NCBI GenBank assembly: GCA_030141605.1
Contig: JAQGDQ010001133.1
Span: 1 to 60,225, forward strand
Length of the DNA stretch: 60,225 nucleotides
Direction of reading: 5' to 3'
Origin: Tubiluchus corallicola
Taxonomy: Eukaryota > Priapulida > Priapulimorpha > Priapulimorphida > Tubiluchidae
Shown: piece after piece, positions 23,770 through 36,083 of the stretch
How the letters are laid out: each line of letters starts with the position of its first letter
Position numbering within the stretch: position 1 is the first letter of the stretch
The notes under the pieces: model-generated
What the model was told of the DNA's origin: nothing
What the model saw: the letters and a program-made list of their open reading frames with translations, nothing else
Databases searched by the model: none
Translations under genes and position numbers: made by a program

Positions 23770-24715
23770 TAACTTTTACACACTTAAACTACTGGTGAAC
23801 AAAGCCACTAAGTGCCATTATTGAACCTGAACACTAAAAGGACAGCCTCAAATCGTTATAATCATTGTAGTAAAAGTGCAAGTGTCACGAATAGTTGTTT
23901 AGAGGTTGCGAGTGTGATCTACCCTAATTTTGGGTTCCTTACACAACAACAACTGCCAAAATCAAAACCACAGCAAGTGTCAAAATGAGTATAAAGATAT
24001 CTGTGTATTGGGTCTGTATATAGTTGAACAAAATAATTTTAAGCAATTTTGAAGAGCATGTTAAACAAAATATTTCATTTTTGATGACAAATGTGACTGC
24101 GGTCATACATTATGCTAAGCCACGAAGTACAACTGCTCATATTAAAATCTGCTGTTGTAATTAGCAACTTAGTGCAATAGACTGAAATCACACACATCTA
24201 CAGACAATGTTTCTATAAAATCGCATCGCTGTAAGTCTACAAATGTAAGCTCTGTGACATATACACGTATGATTGTAAATAATACATCTAATACAACTAT
24301 GTACAACGATTCACTGTTAAACATTTGTATTAATTGCAAATTTTCATCACATACATTTAACTACTTTTGCTCATTGCAGAATAACAGATTTCATTAAAAA
24401 ATGTTTTGTTACCTAAATGATAACTAATTGCATGTACCTAATTATAGTAAAATGGCTTGTTAAAATTGCTTTTAATGTTAGAGATATTTGTGTTATGATT
24501 TTTATTACATAAATAAATTGTGTACTGTAAACACCACAAAGGCGCTCATTGTCGTGTTGGAAATGACCAAAAAATGGCCAGTGAAATTAATGGGCAAGCT
24601 CCTTATGAAGCATGTGAGGCTTGCAAAGAGAATGCAAGAAGAAGAATTCCTTAGGTATGTCCTACTGTAAGTACCTTGTGTTACTTAGGTAAGTAAGCAA
24701 ATCAGAAGAGGGCAC
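23770..24715. repeat. Duplicated intergenic block, annexin unit 2
   Basis: Copy of 14640-15480, very similar over most of its length with small indels. It carries no convincing gene. Confidence 0.8.
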
Positions 24716-25024
24716 GAGTTAAACAAAAGTCTGTCCACTATAAAAATACATTTTTTATTTCACAAATATATTACCATTAGAAATATTAAATTGCAAAAAA
24801 AGTTAAAATGAATCTTCAAATAAGAAACACCAATTTTGTCTTCGTATATATGATAAAATCTGCAGAAAAGTAATCTTTTTTTTGAACGAGATAGTTAAAA
24901 CTTGTTGTTGTTGTCGCTGTTGATGTTGGTACATTGCATCATCATTTGACTAAATTGAACAGAAGATCTCCGTAGTTGCCTGAAGTATCATCCTGTAACC
25001 GAGAAAATGGGTATTACTCTTTTT

Positions 25025-25106
<82 letters not shown>

Positions 25107-25175
25107 CTCTCTCTCTCTCTCACTCTCCCTCTCCTTCTCCCTCTCCCTCTCTCTCTAACTCTATCTATCTTCTCT
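25025..25175. repeat. (CT)n microsatellite downstream of annexin 2
   Basis: Pure then degenerate CT tract, orthologous in position to 15905-16075. Confidence 0.97.
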
Positions 25176-25434
25176 TCCTCGCTCCTCTTCCTCTCTCTTG
25201 TTTTTCAACTTTAAATTGTAAAAATAAGGAAAGTCTAAGCTCAACTTACTGCCAATATTTGTAGCTAATCTTGATAAACTAACGTTCCGAGCAGTCTTAA
25301 CTAGATTCCGCAGTTAGCACGAACTGGCCCGCCACTTTTCATAACTACTAGTAAACAAAGCCACTAAGAACAGCCTCAGTGTTGCTTAGCTGTAGTCAAA
25401 AAGAATACACCCTTGGCTATTTAGATTAGCCCGT

Positions 25435-25440
25435 TTTATT
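25435..25440 (-). terminator. AATAAA polyadenylation signal, annexin 2
   Basis: AATAAA on the minus strand 53 bases past the stop, conserved in position with annexins 1 and 3. Confidence 0.8.
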
Positions 25441-25492
25441 TACATTACGCCTGTACATTAGCTAGAATCTATCGTGAATATGTCAGACCAAT

Positions 25493-28400
25493 TCATGCAG
25501 AGTGCTCAACGAAATAGATACCGTAGCAAGGTTTGAATGTATTCTTAATAATATTTGAGCCCATTCTTGCAAAGAGTCTACATACCGCAATAGCTGCATC
25601 CAAATAGTACCCATAATTCTCTTTAAATGCTTTCTTTACGTTCACCATGTTCTCTTCACAGCAGGTACAAACAACGCGGACTAGCTGGGTGTCATTCGTG
25701 GATGCTCCATGTACGGAATCATAAATTCGTCTGGCCCAATAACTGTATATGTCTTTGGCCATTTCAACTACAAAATTAAATATGCTTGAGTAAAAGTAAC
25801 ATATGGAGTATGGAAGGCCGCCATTGAGCATGTATCTGCGCCTACGCCTCTGGTGGCGAAAATGCCGTACTACAGATGAAACTTGGCAAAATGCCGAAGG
25901 GGAGAACGATTGTACACAACACTTGTTTGAGTATTTGTTTATAACGGATTCACTCCTACAACCTGTGTGATAGTTTCTCAGCTGTTTGCTTTTTGAAACG
26001 TGAGTTTAGAACGCGATAATCTCTAGTGTTAAAAATATTGTGCTTACACTTCTAAGAAATTAAGTCAGATGTAATTTTTTGTAGTGTCTTTCTTGTTTCA
26101 TTTTAAGCCCAAGTGCATAGTTTATTGATGCAATTTAGTCATCTCAAGATTTGTACACATTTCAATAAAAACATCACAATTACATTATGCAATTGCGTTA
26201 AAATTTTATTTATGATGCTTTTCCTGAATTTTGAATATTAACTAAAGACAAAAACATTATAAATCATAAATTGACAACTGCAAAATGTTAATCCTTACAC
26301 GATAAACAATGACTTTAGTGAATTTGGTAAATTGTGTAGCATAAAGAGCATTGTACTAGATTATTTTGCACTACATATACTTTTTTTAACTTTGTAGTAG
26401 AATGAGTGTCAGAATAACGTTGCTTGAAACAACACAATAAATAATTATTTTGTCATCGAACCACATTATATCATTAGTTTTTATTCTGTAAAAGTGGATA
26501 ATAATTATATTAATAATAAACTTATTATTATCATTAATTTTTATTTCAATCCAACTAACCACAAGAATTTTATCTAATCCTAATATTTTAATAACACTGC
26601 TGTATAAAAATAAACACAACATGTTGTTATCATGTAAAAACAAATGCTAATGAACAACGGTTAAAGTTCTGATTGATATTAAAAGTCTTACTGATTTAAC
26701 TAACTGAAACACGACAAAGTTGAAAATGCTCACATACGTTTAATCAATAAGACTACAGCTAATATGTTATAGATTAGTCTGTAATAGTTACACTGTTATC
26801 CATGGGGTTCACATATTTTTTGTCAAAGCTAATAAAATGAAGCTGTCACTAAAAATTATCGCGCTAACATTATAGTTATGCTTCAGTGAGTTTCTCTGTG
26901 TTTACAAATTCATTAGATCTTTTAGCAGAATGAAGTTACTATATCAGACTAGTTTTACAAGAAAAGAATTTTTGTTACCAAGGCCCGCACTTTTTACACT
27001 GTTACCGAGGTCAAATGCTGTAATGTAGTAATAATAGCCTTATTTTTAGCCCAGCTGTGTATGACAGTATCACAACAAGCTGTCGGTACACTCTGTTACA
27101 CACATCAGCCAAAGCTGCACTAGTTCAATTTTTTTCACCGGGAGAGGCGTAAGTGCAGCTCCATGGCGTTTCAAGATACAAAAAAGTTAATTACACATTA
27201 ATTAGACAACGTACTGCTAAAAAAATTTTGCCAAGTTTTTCCCAAGAAAGGCAACTATCAAATAAGTTTAACTTGATTTTCATGATATTCCCCCTTTAAG
27301 TAATATAGATTGGCATGGGAAGTTTTTTGATGCATTTCCTTTTCTTCCTTCGATTTACGTTTCCGTAGTTGACGTCATGCAGTGGCGACTTCGGAACGGG
27401 AGATTTAAAATGAAAATATTCAAAAATTCATTTTTATGCGAATACGATATATGCATAAGATTGCAGCAAAGTAATATAATTTTTAAGGCGATTTTTCGCC
27501 TCAAACCTACTTCAGGTAAAACTTTCTTGTCCTTCTAAGAACGAAACGAAAAAAAGGCACTTTTATTTTCTTTTTACAGCACAAGCTTGGAAGACACTTA
27601 ATATTTGGAAGGATGAGCACAAGCCACAAGTCATTTATTTAACTTACTCGTTACATTTAATGTGTTCAACACGTGACATTAATGTCAAAACACTGTCTTG
27701 TCATTTCTATCTACTTACCATACGTCAAAAGGGTTGTCACGTATAACCCGGAATGGTTGCCATATTCTTCTGCAATTGCCGACTCAATTTTGCGATTATT
27801 GTGCTCTTCCCATGCGGCGATGCATTTGCGTATGCGCCAGTAGCTCTTGCAGGGAAAAAACGCAGCCAGCAAAGTCGGATCCCAGTGATTCACAAATTGA
27901 TCGATATCATATTGTTCTGATGTCGTCGTGTCAAACAAAGGGGGCTACAAACAAAGAAATTTTTACACTGAAAAACGTTTAATGTAGACTTTCACCTTTC
28001 ACCTACAATCAAAGTTTGCATGTACAAACAATATGGACGGGAGAAAAACTAAAGTGGTGCAGTTAGGAGTAATTGAACTTGGCTGGGGCAGAACAGCTTT
28101 AGTACTCTCTCAGTGAAAACCTTGGAAACCATGTTAATCAGCATTTGCTTTAAATCGTGCATTGTCTGCTCACGCAAATTTTCTAATCATTATCCTATTA
28201 GGCCAAAAAAAGACGAAACATGCAATGCATTTCAGGACATTCAAACACAAGTGCATATTAAAAAATCAAACATAATGCATAAAACATGGGCTCAACTTAA
28301 AATAATTATGATTCATACGTACAACAAAGTAATATGACAGTAACACCATAAAATCTTGGGTATGTATATCTTCTTTAACACGATCTTTAAACTTCGAATT

Positions 28401-31400
28401 TCCACCTAAAAAGGGTAAAAACAATGATTATTCCATGCCAGTGTCAGTTAAATAGATAAAATGCACTAAAGCACATCTGAGAACTGCACAATGCATTATG
28501 ATAAATAGACGGTAGATGAATAGATGAATATATGAATAGCAAACTCAAGAAAATTGGCTGGCACTGAAAAACTGTTGGACATTTGAATAGATCTACCACA
28601 TTGAAACATCAATGCCACTCTCATCACACATCTTCGAATTTTTCAAGGCACTATTTTTCAGAGCCACATATGTGAACTACGGGGATACTGCGAGATCCTT
28701 TTTTAGAAACTGACTGTCTTGAATCTGTGGCCTAGAGGGCCATTGTGGTGCATGTGGACATTTTTGTAGACAGGCAATTCAATTTTATGGTTTTAATATG
28801 ATATTGTCAATAATCATATGTACATGTCTTAGGTTATCGAGCTACTTATGTACATAGTTTCCACTTTTTGTAGTTTCTATGTAGCTTTAAGAAAACCTTA
28901 GGCTTAGGCTCAATATTTTATGCTTTTTTGTTTATGCGATGCACTTCCTATCAACCATTAACACAATTTTCTTTAAGGTCGATGGTTTAGGAGGTACAAA
29001 TGATCTTTGGTCCTGACTATTTTGACCTAATTATAAATCTCCTCGGTAATTAATAATAATTATATTTTTGTGGTATTAATGACCCACTGAAAGTCTGGAA
29101 GTCATAGGAACACGTACCTAAGATTCTATAAGTTTCCTGCAGTTCTTCAAGAGTTCTTGTACCGAAGATCTCAACCAATGTCATCTCATCTGTGCCTGCA
29201 CCCTATACAAACAGACTGAGTAATGAAAAAATCCAAAGATATTTTTGCAGTAAAGTATCAGCCAAACAGAGACTACACACAAAATGCATTTGACAGACAA
29301 GTTATAAAAATTAAAAGTAATATGAGTAACTCGCATGTCAAATATGATGATGATTTGGGCTTCTTGTGCGAAGAGGACGATCAGGAACTTTGATATTCGA
29401 CAAAGTCAATAGATTGTTGGGAAAATGTAGGCCTTTAATATCTTTTTATCTCTTTATCAGGTTAGGCTATCTCAAATGTTAAGACACGGGGAATACACTC
29501 ATGTCCAGGAACCAAATTAGTGAGCTGCTACAACTCTTCCAAAGACCCTTAGCTCCACAGCAAAACTAGACTTTTGAGTCTCGCTAAATGTGCTAACTTG
29601 GCTGTGTTTTGCTAGTTTGGCTTACGTGTACTTGGCTGTTAATTGCATAATCTGGAACGCTAACTTACATCAAGTGCCCATTCGAAGAACATTGCATCTC
29701 GTAACGCTGGGTACATCAACCGGCTTTCAACGACCATTTTCAATTTCCATTCAATTGGTTCTTTAAAATCGTCTAATACCAAATATTTGCAATTCTGAAA
29801 TGGAGGTCAATCTCATTTAGTATTTAATTCTGTAAAGTTATTCACAAAATTTATTTGATATATGCCTATAGTGGCAACATAGATTCGGAGCAAGAGATCT
29901 GAAAAACAAAAGTTCTAAAACTGACATTCTTCAGTCGCTCAGGTCTGTTAATCAATTTTTAACTATAGCAAATCAGATCAAATCAAGTTCATTGTTCTCT
30001 ATAACATTTCAGAAAGGTATACATATAATAAAAATATAAAAACAGAATTATAGTAATAAACGCTGTAAATAAAGTAAATCTAAAATAAGAGAGAGATAAG
30101 GTAGCGAATTGACATGAAAAGTCATCAATTCAGCTACCCTATATTTGGCAACAAATTAGGTTAATTTCGGCACTGGTTAACATGGCAGATAAACAAGGAC
30201 GTAAAGTTGTCTGTTGAGTAATTGTAGTAATTTATCAATTGAATTCATAATTTTTATCTGTAAGTTTTTTATACATGTTATCAAGTTATATCCATCAAAA
30301 TTAAACATCTAAGCAAAGAAAATTAAAAAAGGATGAAAGTGAAGAAAGTTAGTTGTTTTAAGAAAATCCGTAGTAGTAGACTTTTAGTAGAAATAGAAAC
30401 ACAATAATGATGATAACATTCTACATACAACACCATTATTGTACAGCAATGTAATATTACTGTATAACAATATGATGATTATGCTATATATAATAATACA
30501 ATAGTATTTGCAAAGATCTACTGTTATTATAGTTATTGTTTTGTATAGAAAAATTGTATTATTATCCATATTTGCAAATACAGTCAGTTATGTAATTAAA
30601 TAATTATACTACAGTTATATAAATTTAACAAGCTTCTTATGTGTAAATATATATGTAAATATTCGTAATCAAGTTATTGTATCGAAATTAAATATATAAG
30701 TAAAGCATATATTTTGTTTAGAAAAAGAATGAGAGAAGAAAATAAACGTTCTTTTGAAAACGGCCGGTCCATGATCACCACCAGGAGAGGGTGCTGCATG
30801 TGGGCTTGGTTGGCATTTCTGTTATAAATACGCCTCCACGTTTGCTTGCACGGCACTGTACTCACAGCTTTTGCCAACCACGTACTCACATATTTCATCT
30901 AATTCACATTGTTCAGTCACTAATTGCTTCAGAGTCTCACAAGTGTTTAGAACCTCCTCATAGGCCTTTGTTAATGAATCTGCCTTTTCCTTTACTAGTT
31001 CAAAATCGACATTCTGTCGTAGTAGTGCCTTCAAAACATCAATCAGTCTTGTCATGTAGGCCACTTGACCTGACATAGTTCTTTTTAACTTTTTAATGTT
31101 CTCAGATGGCATTAGAAATTGTTGCCAATCGGGAATTACAGTAGTACCCGTAACAATAGATTCAGCTCGCGGTGGGGTACTCTCATCACTAATATTATCT
31201 GCTTGGTGAGAAACTGCCGAAAACCAAAAGCTTTACATTCCCGCCACAGATAGCGCCTCATGCACGAATTTGTAAGCGAGATTAACAAAAAAAGCTAAGG
31301 CTGCTACATCTTCATTTATAACGCAAAGCCAATAGCAACTTTTACTGAAGTTATAAGGTTATAGGCAGAGTATAATGGCTGACGTCAGAACAATGGCTAT

Positions 31401-32446
31401 GTGTCAGCAGTTTTCTAAGTGAATATCTTGGTGGAGGCGTCCTAAACTGTGACCCACACCATCTTGTAATATATCTCCTTCCCCGACAGTCCCACCAAGC
31501 ACCACTACTATGTTTTTTCTATAGGCTGTTTGATAAAAAAATTGGAAAAAATCTAGAGCTGGTTCCGGAATAATGCCCATCAGGGGACACCGTGGCCCAA
31601 GCGCAAATTCTAAGTATGCCATCCACCGTTGAACGGGCTATCAAATTGTTACCAATGCGACCAATGGCCCGTTCCCGTTCACCAGAAATAAGACTTATAA
31701 GTTTTGCAAATTTTTGCGAGGGCATTTTGGAGGTTTTTGCCCCCTTCGACCCAGTGGGCCCGAGTGTTTCAAATGAGACAGACACTAGACCTGTTGGTTG
31801 ACATTTAGATCTTCGAAAATGGTGCCCTCGTTGGAAATGTGAACTTCTTTTTTTTTCAAAGTGGGTTGAATAACCAAGAAATAAACCATTAAATAATGAA
31901 TTTATGTCACATGTACCAGCTATCACACACACAAGTATAGTGCTGTCACCTACCACGTCATACAGCTGACCGAAAGCTTCCTGCACTAGCTGTAATTGAT
32001 AGTTGGACCTGGTTGACAGTATCATAATAACTGTGGCTTCATCAGTTCCTATAAATTCACCAATTCATATAAATTATTATTTTATTGGTATAGTTCTGTT
32101 TCTTCTCCATTAACTTTATATAGTTACTTTCTCTCTCTTTCTCTCTCTCTCCCTCACTCACTCTCTTTTTTTTGTTACACAACTGCCTGATCACCGATCC
32201 CTATATCTATTTTTGACTCTCCTGAATTGTCTGTATTTCTGTCTGTCTGCTATACTGCTATAATTTTAATTTCTATCTTGAGATTAGGGTATATTCACAT
32301 GCAATAAAGAACTCACCAGGTCCTGTTACTGCCCACTTCAGTTTTTTTGCATCTGCTTCCGCATTAAAACCCCCAAATGGCTTCACAGTTCCTTCTGGTC
32401 CCGGCGGCCAAGCAATTATGTTTCTTAACCTCCGATTAGGTTCCAT
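25493..32446 (-). CDS. Annexin 2 of the tandem cluster
   Basis: Eight coding exons: 32446-32317, 32048-31954, 29794-29669, 29202-29118, 28405-28323, 27944-27719, 25767-25586 and 25543-25493. All are GT-AG and phases agree (978 nt, 325 aa). Features in order: GTVKPFGGFN and ADAKKLK near the N terminus, GPGTDE (42-47) in repeat 1, GAGTDE (118-123) in repeat 2, NHWDPT (192-197) where repeat 3 should carry GxGT, and GASTND in repeat 4. The C terminus is FVEHSA. Unlike annexin 1, the exon 4 acceptor is a normal TATAG. The last intron is only 42 nt and has no stop in frame, so both a 325-aa spliced and a 339-aa unspliced product are possible. Spliced length and alignment to the annexin last helix favour removal. 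Likely a cytosolic, membrane-binding protein. Confidence 0.93.
25811..25945. repeat. Shared intronic segment, units 2 and 3
   Basis: A segment containing GCCGCCATTGAGCATG and ACTTGTTTGAGTATTTG recurs at 36620-36745 but not in annexin 1 intron 6. It groups units 2 and 3 as the more recent duplicates, or was lost from unit 1. Confidence 0.8.
30811..31200 (-). pseudogene. gag-like ORF fragment in annexin 2 intron 2
   Basis: An open frame with an ATG at 31112 continues upstream to about 31193. It encodes a helical, coiled-coil-like segment (MSGQVAYMTRLIDVLKALL, then regularly spaced Leu/Glu with EVLNTCETLKQLV). This resembles the N-terminal helical region in gag proteins of BEL/Pao-type LTR elements. 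It is absent from the equivalent intron of annexin 1 and from the matching part of annexin 3, so it inserted after duplication. No protease or polymerase domain follows. Family assignment is tentative. Confidence 0.45.
31380..31810. repeat. Intron-2 dispersed block, unit 2 copy
   Basis: Equivalent of 20985-21360 and 41596-42180. Contains CACACCATCTTGTAATATATC, also in unit 3, and the AIKLLP / ARSRSPE frame. Confidence 0.7.
32120..32165. repeat. CT-rich tract in annexin 2 intron 1
   Basis: Short CT tract positioned as in the other two genes. Confidence 0.8.
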
Positions 32447-32710
32447 TATGTATCGGTTGTATGAAATTAAGCTCGCTAACACGTGATGTACCCTAAAATA
32501 ATGTGTCCAAGCCGTTAACAAAGTTTGAGTGTTTGAATTTGTAAATTCAAGCTTTAGATATCGATTTTCTGGCTGTTATACACAGAAGTTTTGATGATAC
32601 TTTTTGTTGGTCTTTTGATGTGAGTAGCCACCAGTTGCACAACCATTACGAGTTTACATAAGTGTAACTAAGCAACGTTACATGACTTACAGACTGTAGA
32701 TGGCAGCAGA
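32447..32710 (-). promoter_or_regulatory. Annexin 2 5' region with candidate noncoding exon
   Basis: Contains the acceptor just before the first coding exon and, near 32685-32705, the conserved CTGCCATCTACAGTCT block followed by GTAAGTC. Same layout as annexins 1 and 3. Confidence 0.5.
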
Positions 32711-33407
32711 ATCTCCATAGTAACAGTTTTGACGCGGTTCAGCTATAATACAGTTGTTAATGATTTGACACTGTTCCACCAGACTTTGGGGCAGGTTTGT
32801 GGCTCGAGTAATTTAGTATTTATTTCTTCATATAGTCTTCATATTTTCTTGATATTTTCTTCATATTTGGCGTTTTTTAAAGAATTTTTATAAGTATTCC
32901 TACATCACCTGTATTTCTCCCAAGATTCAGCAGTTTGATGCAGTTTGTAGTATTTATGTGATTTTCTTTTAGATTTTCTTTATTTTCTGACGTAGCTGTT
33001 CATCCACAACTGTGGCAGGTACAAATGTTTTGGTGCGTTATCCCTTCTCAAGGTAGTATATGCATTAGAAGCCACAATATATTAGACTGTAGTTCAACAA
33101 GCTAGACTACTTTCTCTACTATGACAATGTATAGGTGGAACTTGTTATGTACACACGTCTCTGTTATATTTCAAATTTGACTTTTACTGACCTTCTGGCT
33201 TTTTCTCGACTCAATATTGGACCAACAATGTATGAATGCATTTTAGCTTTTTAGTGTGATGTAGTAATCTGTAGCACTTATTTTCTAGCACTTATTTATG
33301 TAGTTTGTAGATGTAGTAATTGTAGACTACAGAAAATTTGTATTTTGCAGAATAAACTAACATAGATATGGGAACGCAACTTTGGTTTGAGCGTATACCT
33401 TACAACA

Positions 33408-33867
33408 ACTTGTCCCAAAGCTGAATAGTTACGGTTCTATGTGGCACATAGTCATCCATCAAATTTGACAAATTAGTGATAAAATTAGCACAAACAGAAT
33501 CAACAGTTTCATTTGCAAAAAGTAAATTCCAATTAGCAGCATGAATAGCTTGATTTAAACCTCACCAGTCTGCTCTATTATAATAGAAAATTTTTCTTTG
33601 GTAGGAAGCTGCAGTCGGAAGATGTTTTATAAGCATTTCACTATAAATAGAGTTACGATCAGCTGTATATATAGGTAACATGACATCACTCTCTCTTATT
33701 AGCATCAGTTAAAATAAGGTCAATCAAAGAGCAAGACACATCTGAAACACGGGTAGGATGTGCTACTAACTGTGAAAGTTGATCCTGAAAACTAAATGCA
33801 TATATAATTTCAAACCAAAACGATTTTCCCTATCAGGAGGGTACCATATTGCACACTTGGCGTTAAA

Positions 33868-33870
<3 letters not shown>
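33408..33870 (-). mobile_element. Non-LTR element fragment: endonuclease C-terminal part
   Basis: Minus-strand translation (broken) shows a GDFNAK-like endonuclease motif at the 33870 edge, then HPTRVSDVSCSLIDLILT, then YNRADW...LNQAIHAANW and YVPHRTVTIQLWDK. That succession is typical of CR1/Jockey-type elements between endonuclease and reverse transcriptase. A frame break and stop codons are present and the reverse transcriptase is missing. It abuts a (TA)n tract. Confidence 0.75.

Positions 33871-33871
<1 letters not shown>

Positions 33872-33908
<37 letters not shown>
33872..33908. repeat. (TA)n microsatellite
   Basis: Pure TA tract directly next to the endonuclease fragment. Confidence 0.95.
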
Positions 33909-33913
<5 letters not shown>

Positions 33914-34079
33914 ATAGACCAATATTATTAGGCCTACAATGAATTCATTTGCATTAAGATCACTGAAGTGCAGATAATAACAGCATTGTTACTAACTAAG
34001 GTGCAGAAGAGTGGCTTCGTATAACATGCTTGAAGGACACACATGGATTTGGATTGGGTGATACACCCTAGCACCACTC

Positions 34080-34450
34080 GATGATTGTTAACAATCCGGG
34101 TTTTCTAACTCATTCAAAGTACTGATTCTACGTCTCTGAGCAGTGTGAGTCGCTTTTACATAGACTTTGCCATCCAAGGTCCAGCTGTAATTTTTTTCCT
34201 GTTTAATCAGCTAAACAGCTTTCTTAACCAGACCTGCATTGTAGGCAGATAGATCCTCTCTAATCGCAACTGATAGCATTATTCCTTTCACGAGATCTCT
34301 GAAGTGCTTTTTAGAAGCTGGAACAACCTGCCTTTTAGTATTGTAACAAATATACTTACACAGGATAGGGCGAAGTTTAACTCCATCAATGTCCTCACCA
34401 TTCTCAGGTTTATGGCCTATCCATAAACCTATCCTTCACTTTTAGCTCAA
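34080..34450 (-). mobile_element. Non-LTR element fragment: ORF1 with FP-like domain
   Basis: Minus-strand translation gives DGVKLRPILCKYICYNTKRQV, then VAIREDLSAYNAGLVKKA, then YSWTLDGKVYVKAT. This pattern (strand, 'nEDLt..n..L...a', 'W..dGkiyVk') matches the FP-type ORF1 proteins of many invertebrate non-LTR elements. An internal TAG interrupts the frame. It lies upstream, in the same orientation, of the endonuclease fragment at 33.4-33.9 kb, so both probably belong to one internally deleted element inserted between annexin units 2 and 3. Confidence 0.7.
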
Positions 34451-34984
34451 GCTGCATACGTTTCTGGAAAGATGCCCGACGTTGGTGACACTTATTATTT
34501 CATCACGGTTTTTTTTAATTATTGGCTGCACAAATATGTTTATGACCTAACCGTGCTGACGGCTTGAATTTTCCATAAACCTAGAGGACTTCAATACTTG
34601 GCCCAGACCACTAAGTGCTTTAGCAAGTTCCGCAGTCGTCTACATTGTACGAATACACCTTTCAAAACTTCAAAGTGTAAATGACAAAACTGGGCACGTA
34701 AAAAATAACAGCCCACAGGAGTGATAAACTATGACACCATAAGGCGAAATAAAATGTGTGACAGCATTATACTAATATATTTGCTAGGCACAGAAAAATT
34801 TCTTACTATATCAAGACTAGATGCAGAAAAGACCGAGCCAAGAGAAACTCATCTGCACGTGGCAATGTGTAAAGCTCGAATCCCATCACTCCTATTGTCG
34901 TTGTATATATTGTTCACGTGATACTAATATGATATCAACGAAAGTTTGAAATAAAGATGCAAATCAAATCAATTCTTCCTTTTT

Positions 34985-35560
34985 AACAAAATAATTTAAA
35001 GCAATTTTGAAGAGCGAGTTAAATAAAAAGTTTCATTTTCAATGATAAATCTGACTGTGGTCATTCATTATGCTAAGCCGCGAAGTACAACTGATAATAC
35101 TAAAATCATTTTTGCGACATTCATTAGCACTTAGGAAAATAGACTAATGCCTACTCTAAGTAAGCAGATCAGAGAAGGGCTCGAGTTAAACAAATGTCTA
35201 TCCAGTACAAAAATACATTTTTTACTATTTTTTATTAAAATTAGAAATATTAAATTTCCAAAATAAGTTAAATAAAATGAATCTTCAAATAAGAAAATGT
35301 TTCATGTGGCATTGTAAAATATTGTTATTGATAAAATTAAGTAAAGCAATTTCTTTTCTACACTCATGTGTAGTTAACATTATAAAGTTGTGGAAAAACA
35401 CGTATTTAGTCGTTGATATGATAAAATCTGCAGAAAAGGAATCCTTTTTTTGAACGAGATAGTTAAAACTGGTTCTTGTTGTCGCTGTTGATGTTGGTAC
35501 ATTGCATCATCATTTGACTAAATTAAACACAAAATCTCCGTAGTAGCCTGAAGTATCATC
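34985..35560. repeat. Duplicated intergenic block, annexin unit 3
   Basis: Resumes the duplicated annexin intergenic sequence (match to 14928 onward and 24030 onward, starting AACAAAATAATTTAAAGC), with a large internal deletion relative to units 1 and 2. Confidence 0.8.
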
Positions 35561-35592
35561 CTGTAACCGAGAAAATGGGTATTACGCTTTTT

Positions 35593-35690
<98 letters not shown>

Positions 35691-35770
35691 CTCTCTTTCT
35701 CTCTCACTCTCTCTCCCTCTTCTTCTCCCTCTCTCCCTCTCTCTCTAACTCTATCTATCTTCTCTCCCTC
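35593..35770. repeat. (CT)n microsatellite downstream of annexin 3
   Basis: Long CT tract orthologous in position to those at 15.9 and 25.0 kb. Confidence 0.97.
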
Positions 35771-36025
35771 GCTCCTCTTCCTCTCTCTTGTTTTTCAACT
35801 TTAAATTGTAAAAATAAGGAAAGTCTAAGCTCAACTTACTGCCAATATTTGTAGCTAATCTTGATAAACTAACGTTTCGAGCAGTCTTAACTAGATTCCA
35901 CAGTTAGCACGAACTGCCCCGTCACTTTTACACAACTACTGGTGAACAAAGCCACTAAGGACAGCCTCAGTGTTGCTTAGCTTTAGTCAAAAAGAATACA
36001 CTCTTGGCTATTTAGAATATCGCGT

Positions 36026-36031
36026 TTTATT
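36026..36031 (-). terminator. AATAAA polyadenylation signal, annexin 3
   Basis: AATAAA on the minus strand 53 bases past the stop, conserved with the other two genes. Confidence 0.8.
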
Positions 36032-36083
36032 TACATTATGCCTGTACAATAGCAAGAATCTATTGTGAATATGTTAGACCAAT

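Noticed and set aside
26386-26643. Minus-strand ORF in annexin 2 intron 6
   Set aside because: AT-driven Ile/Asn-rich composition and no conservation in the sister introns.
27711-27938. Independent single-exon gene
   Set aside because: It is exon 6 of annexin 2, shown by phase and by matching exons at 17.5-17.8 and 38.6-38.8 kb.
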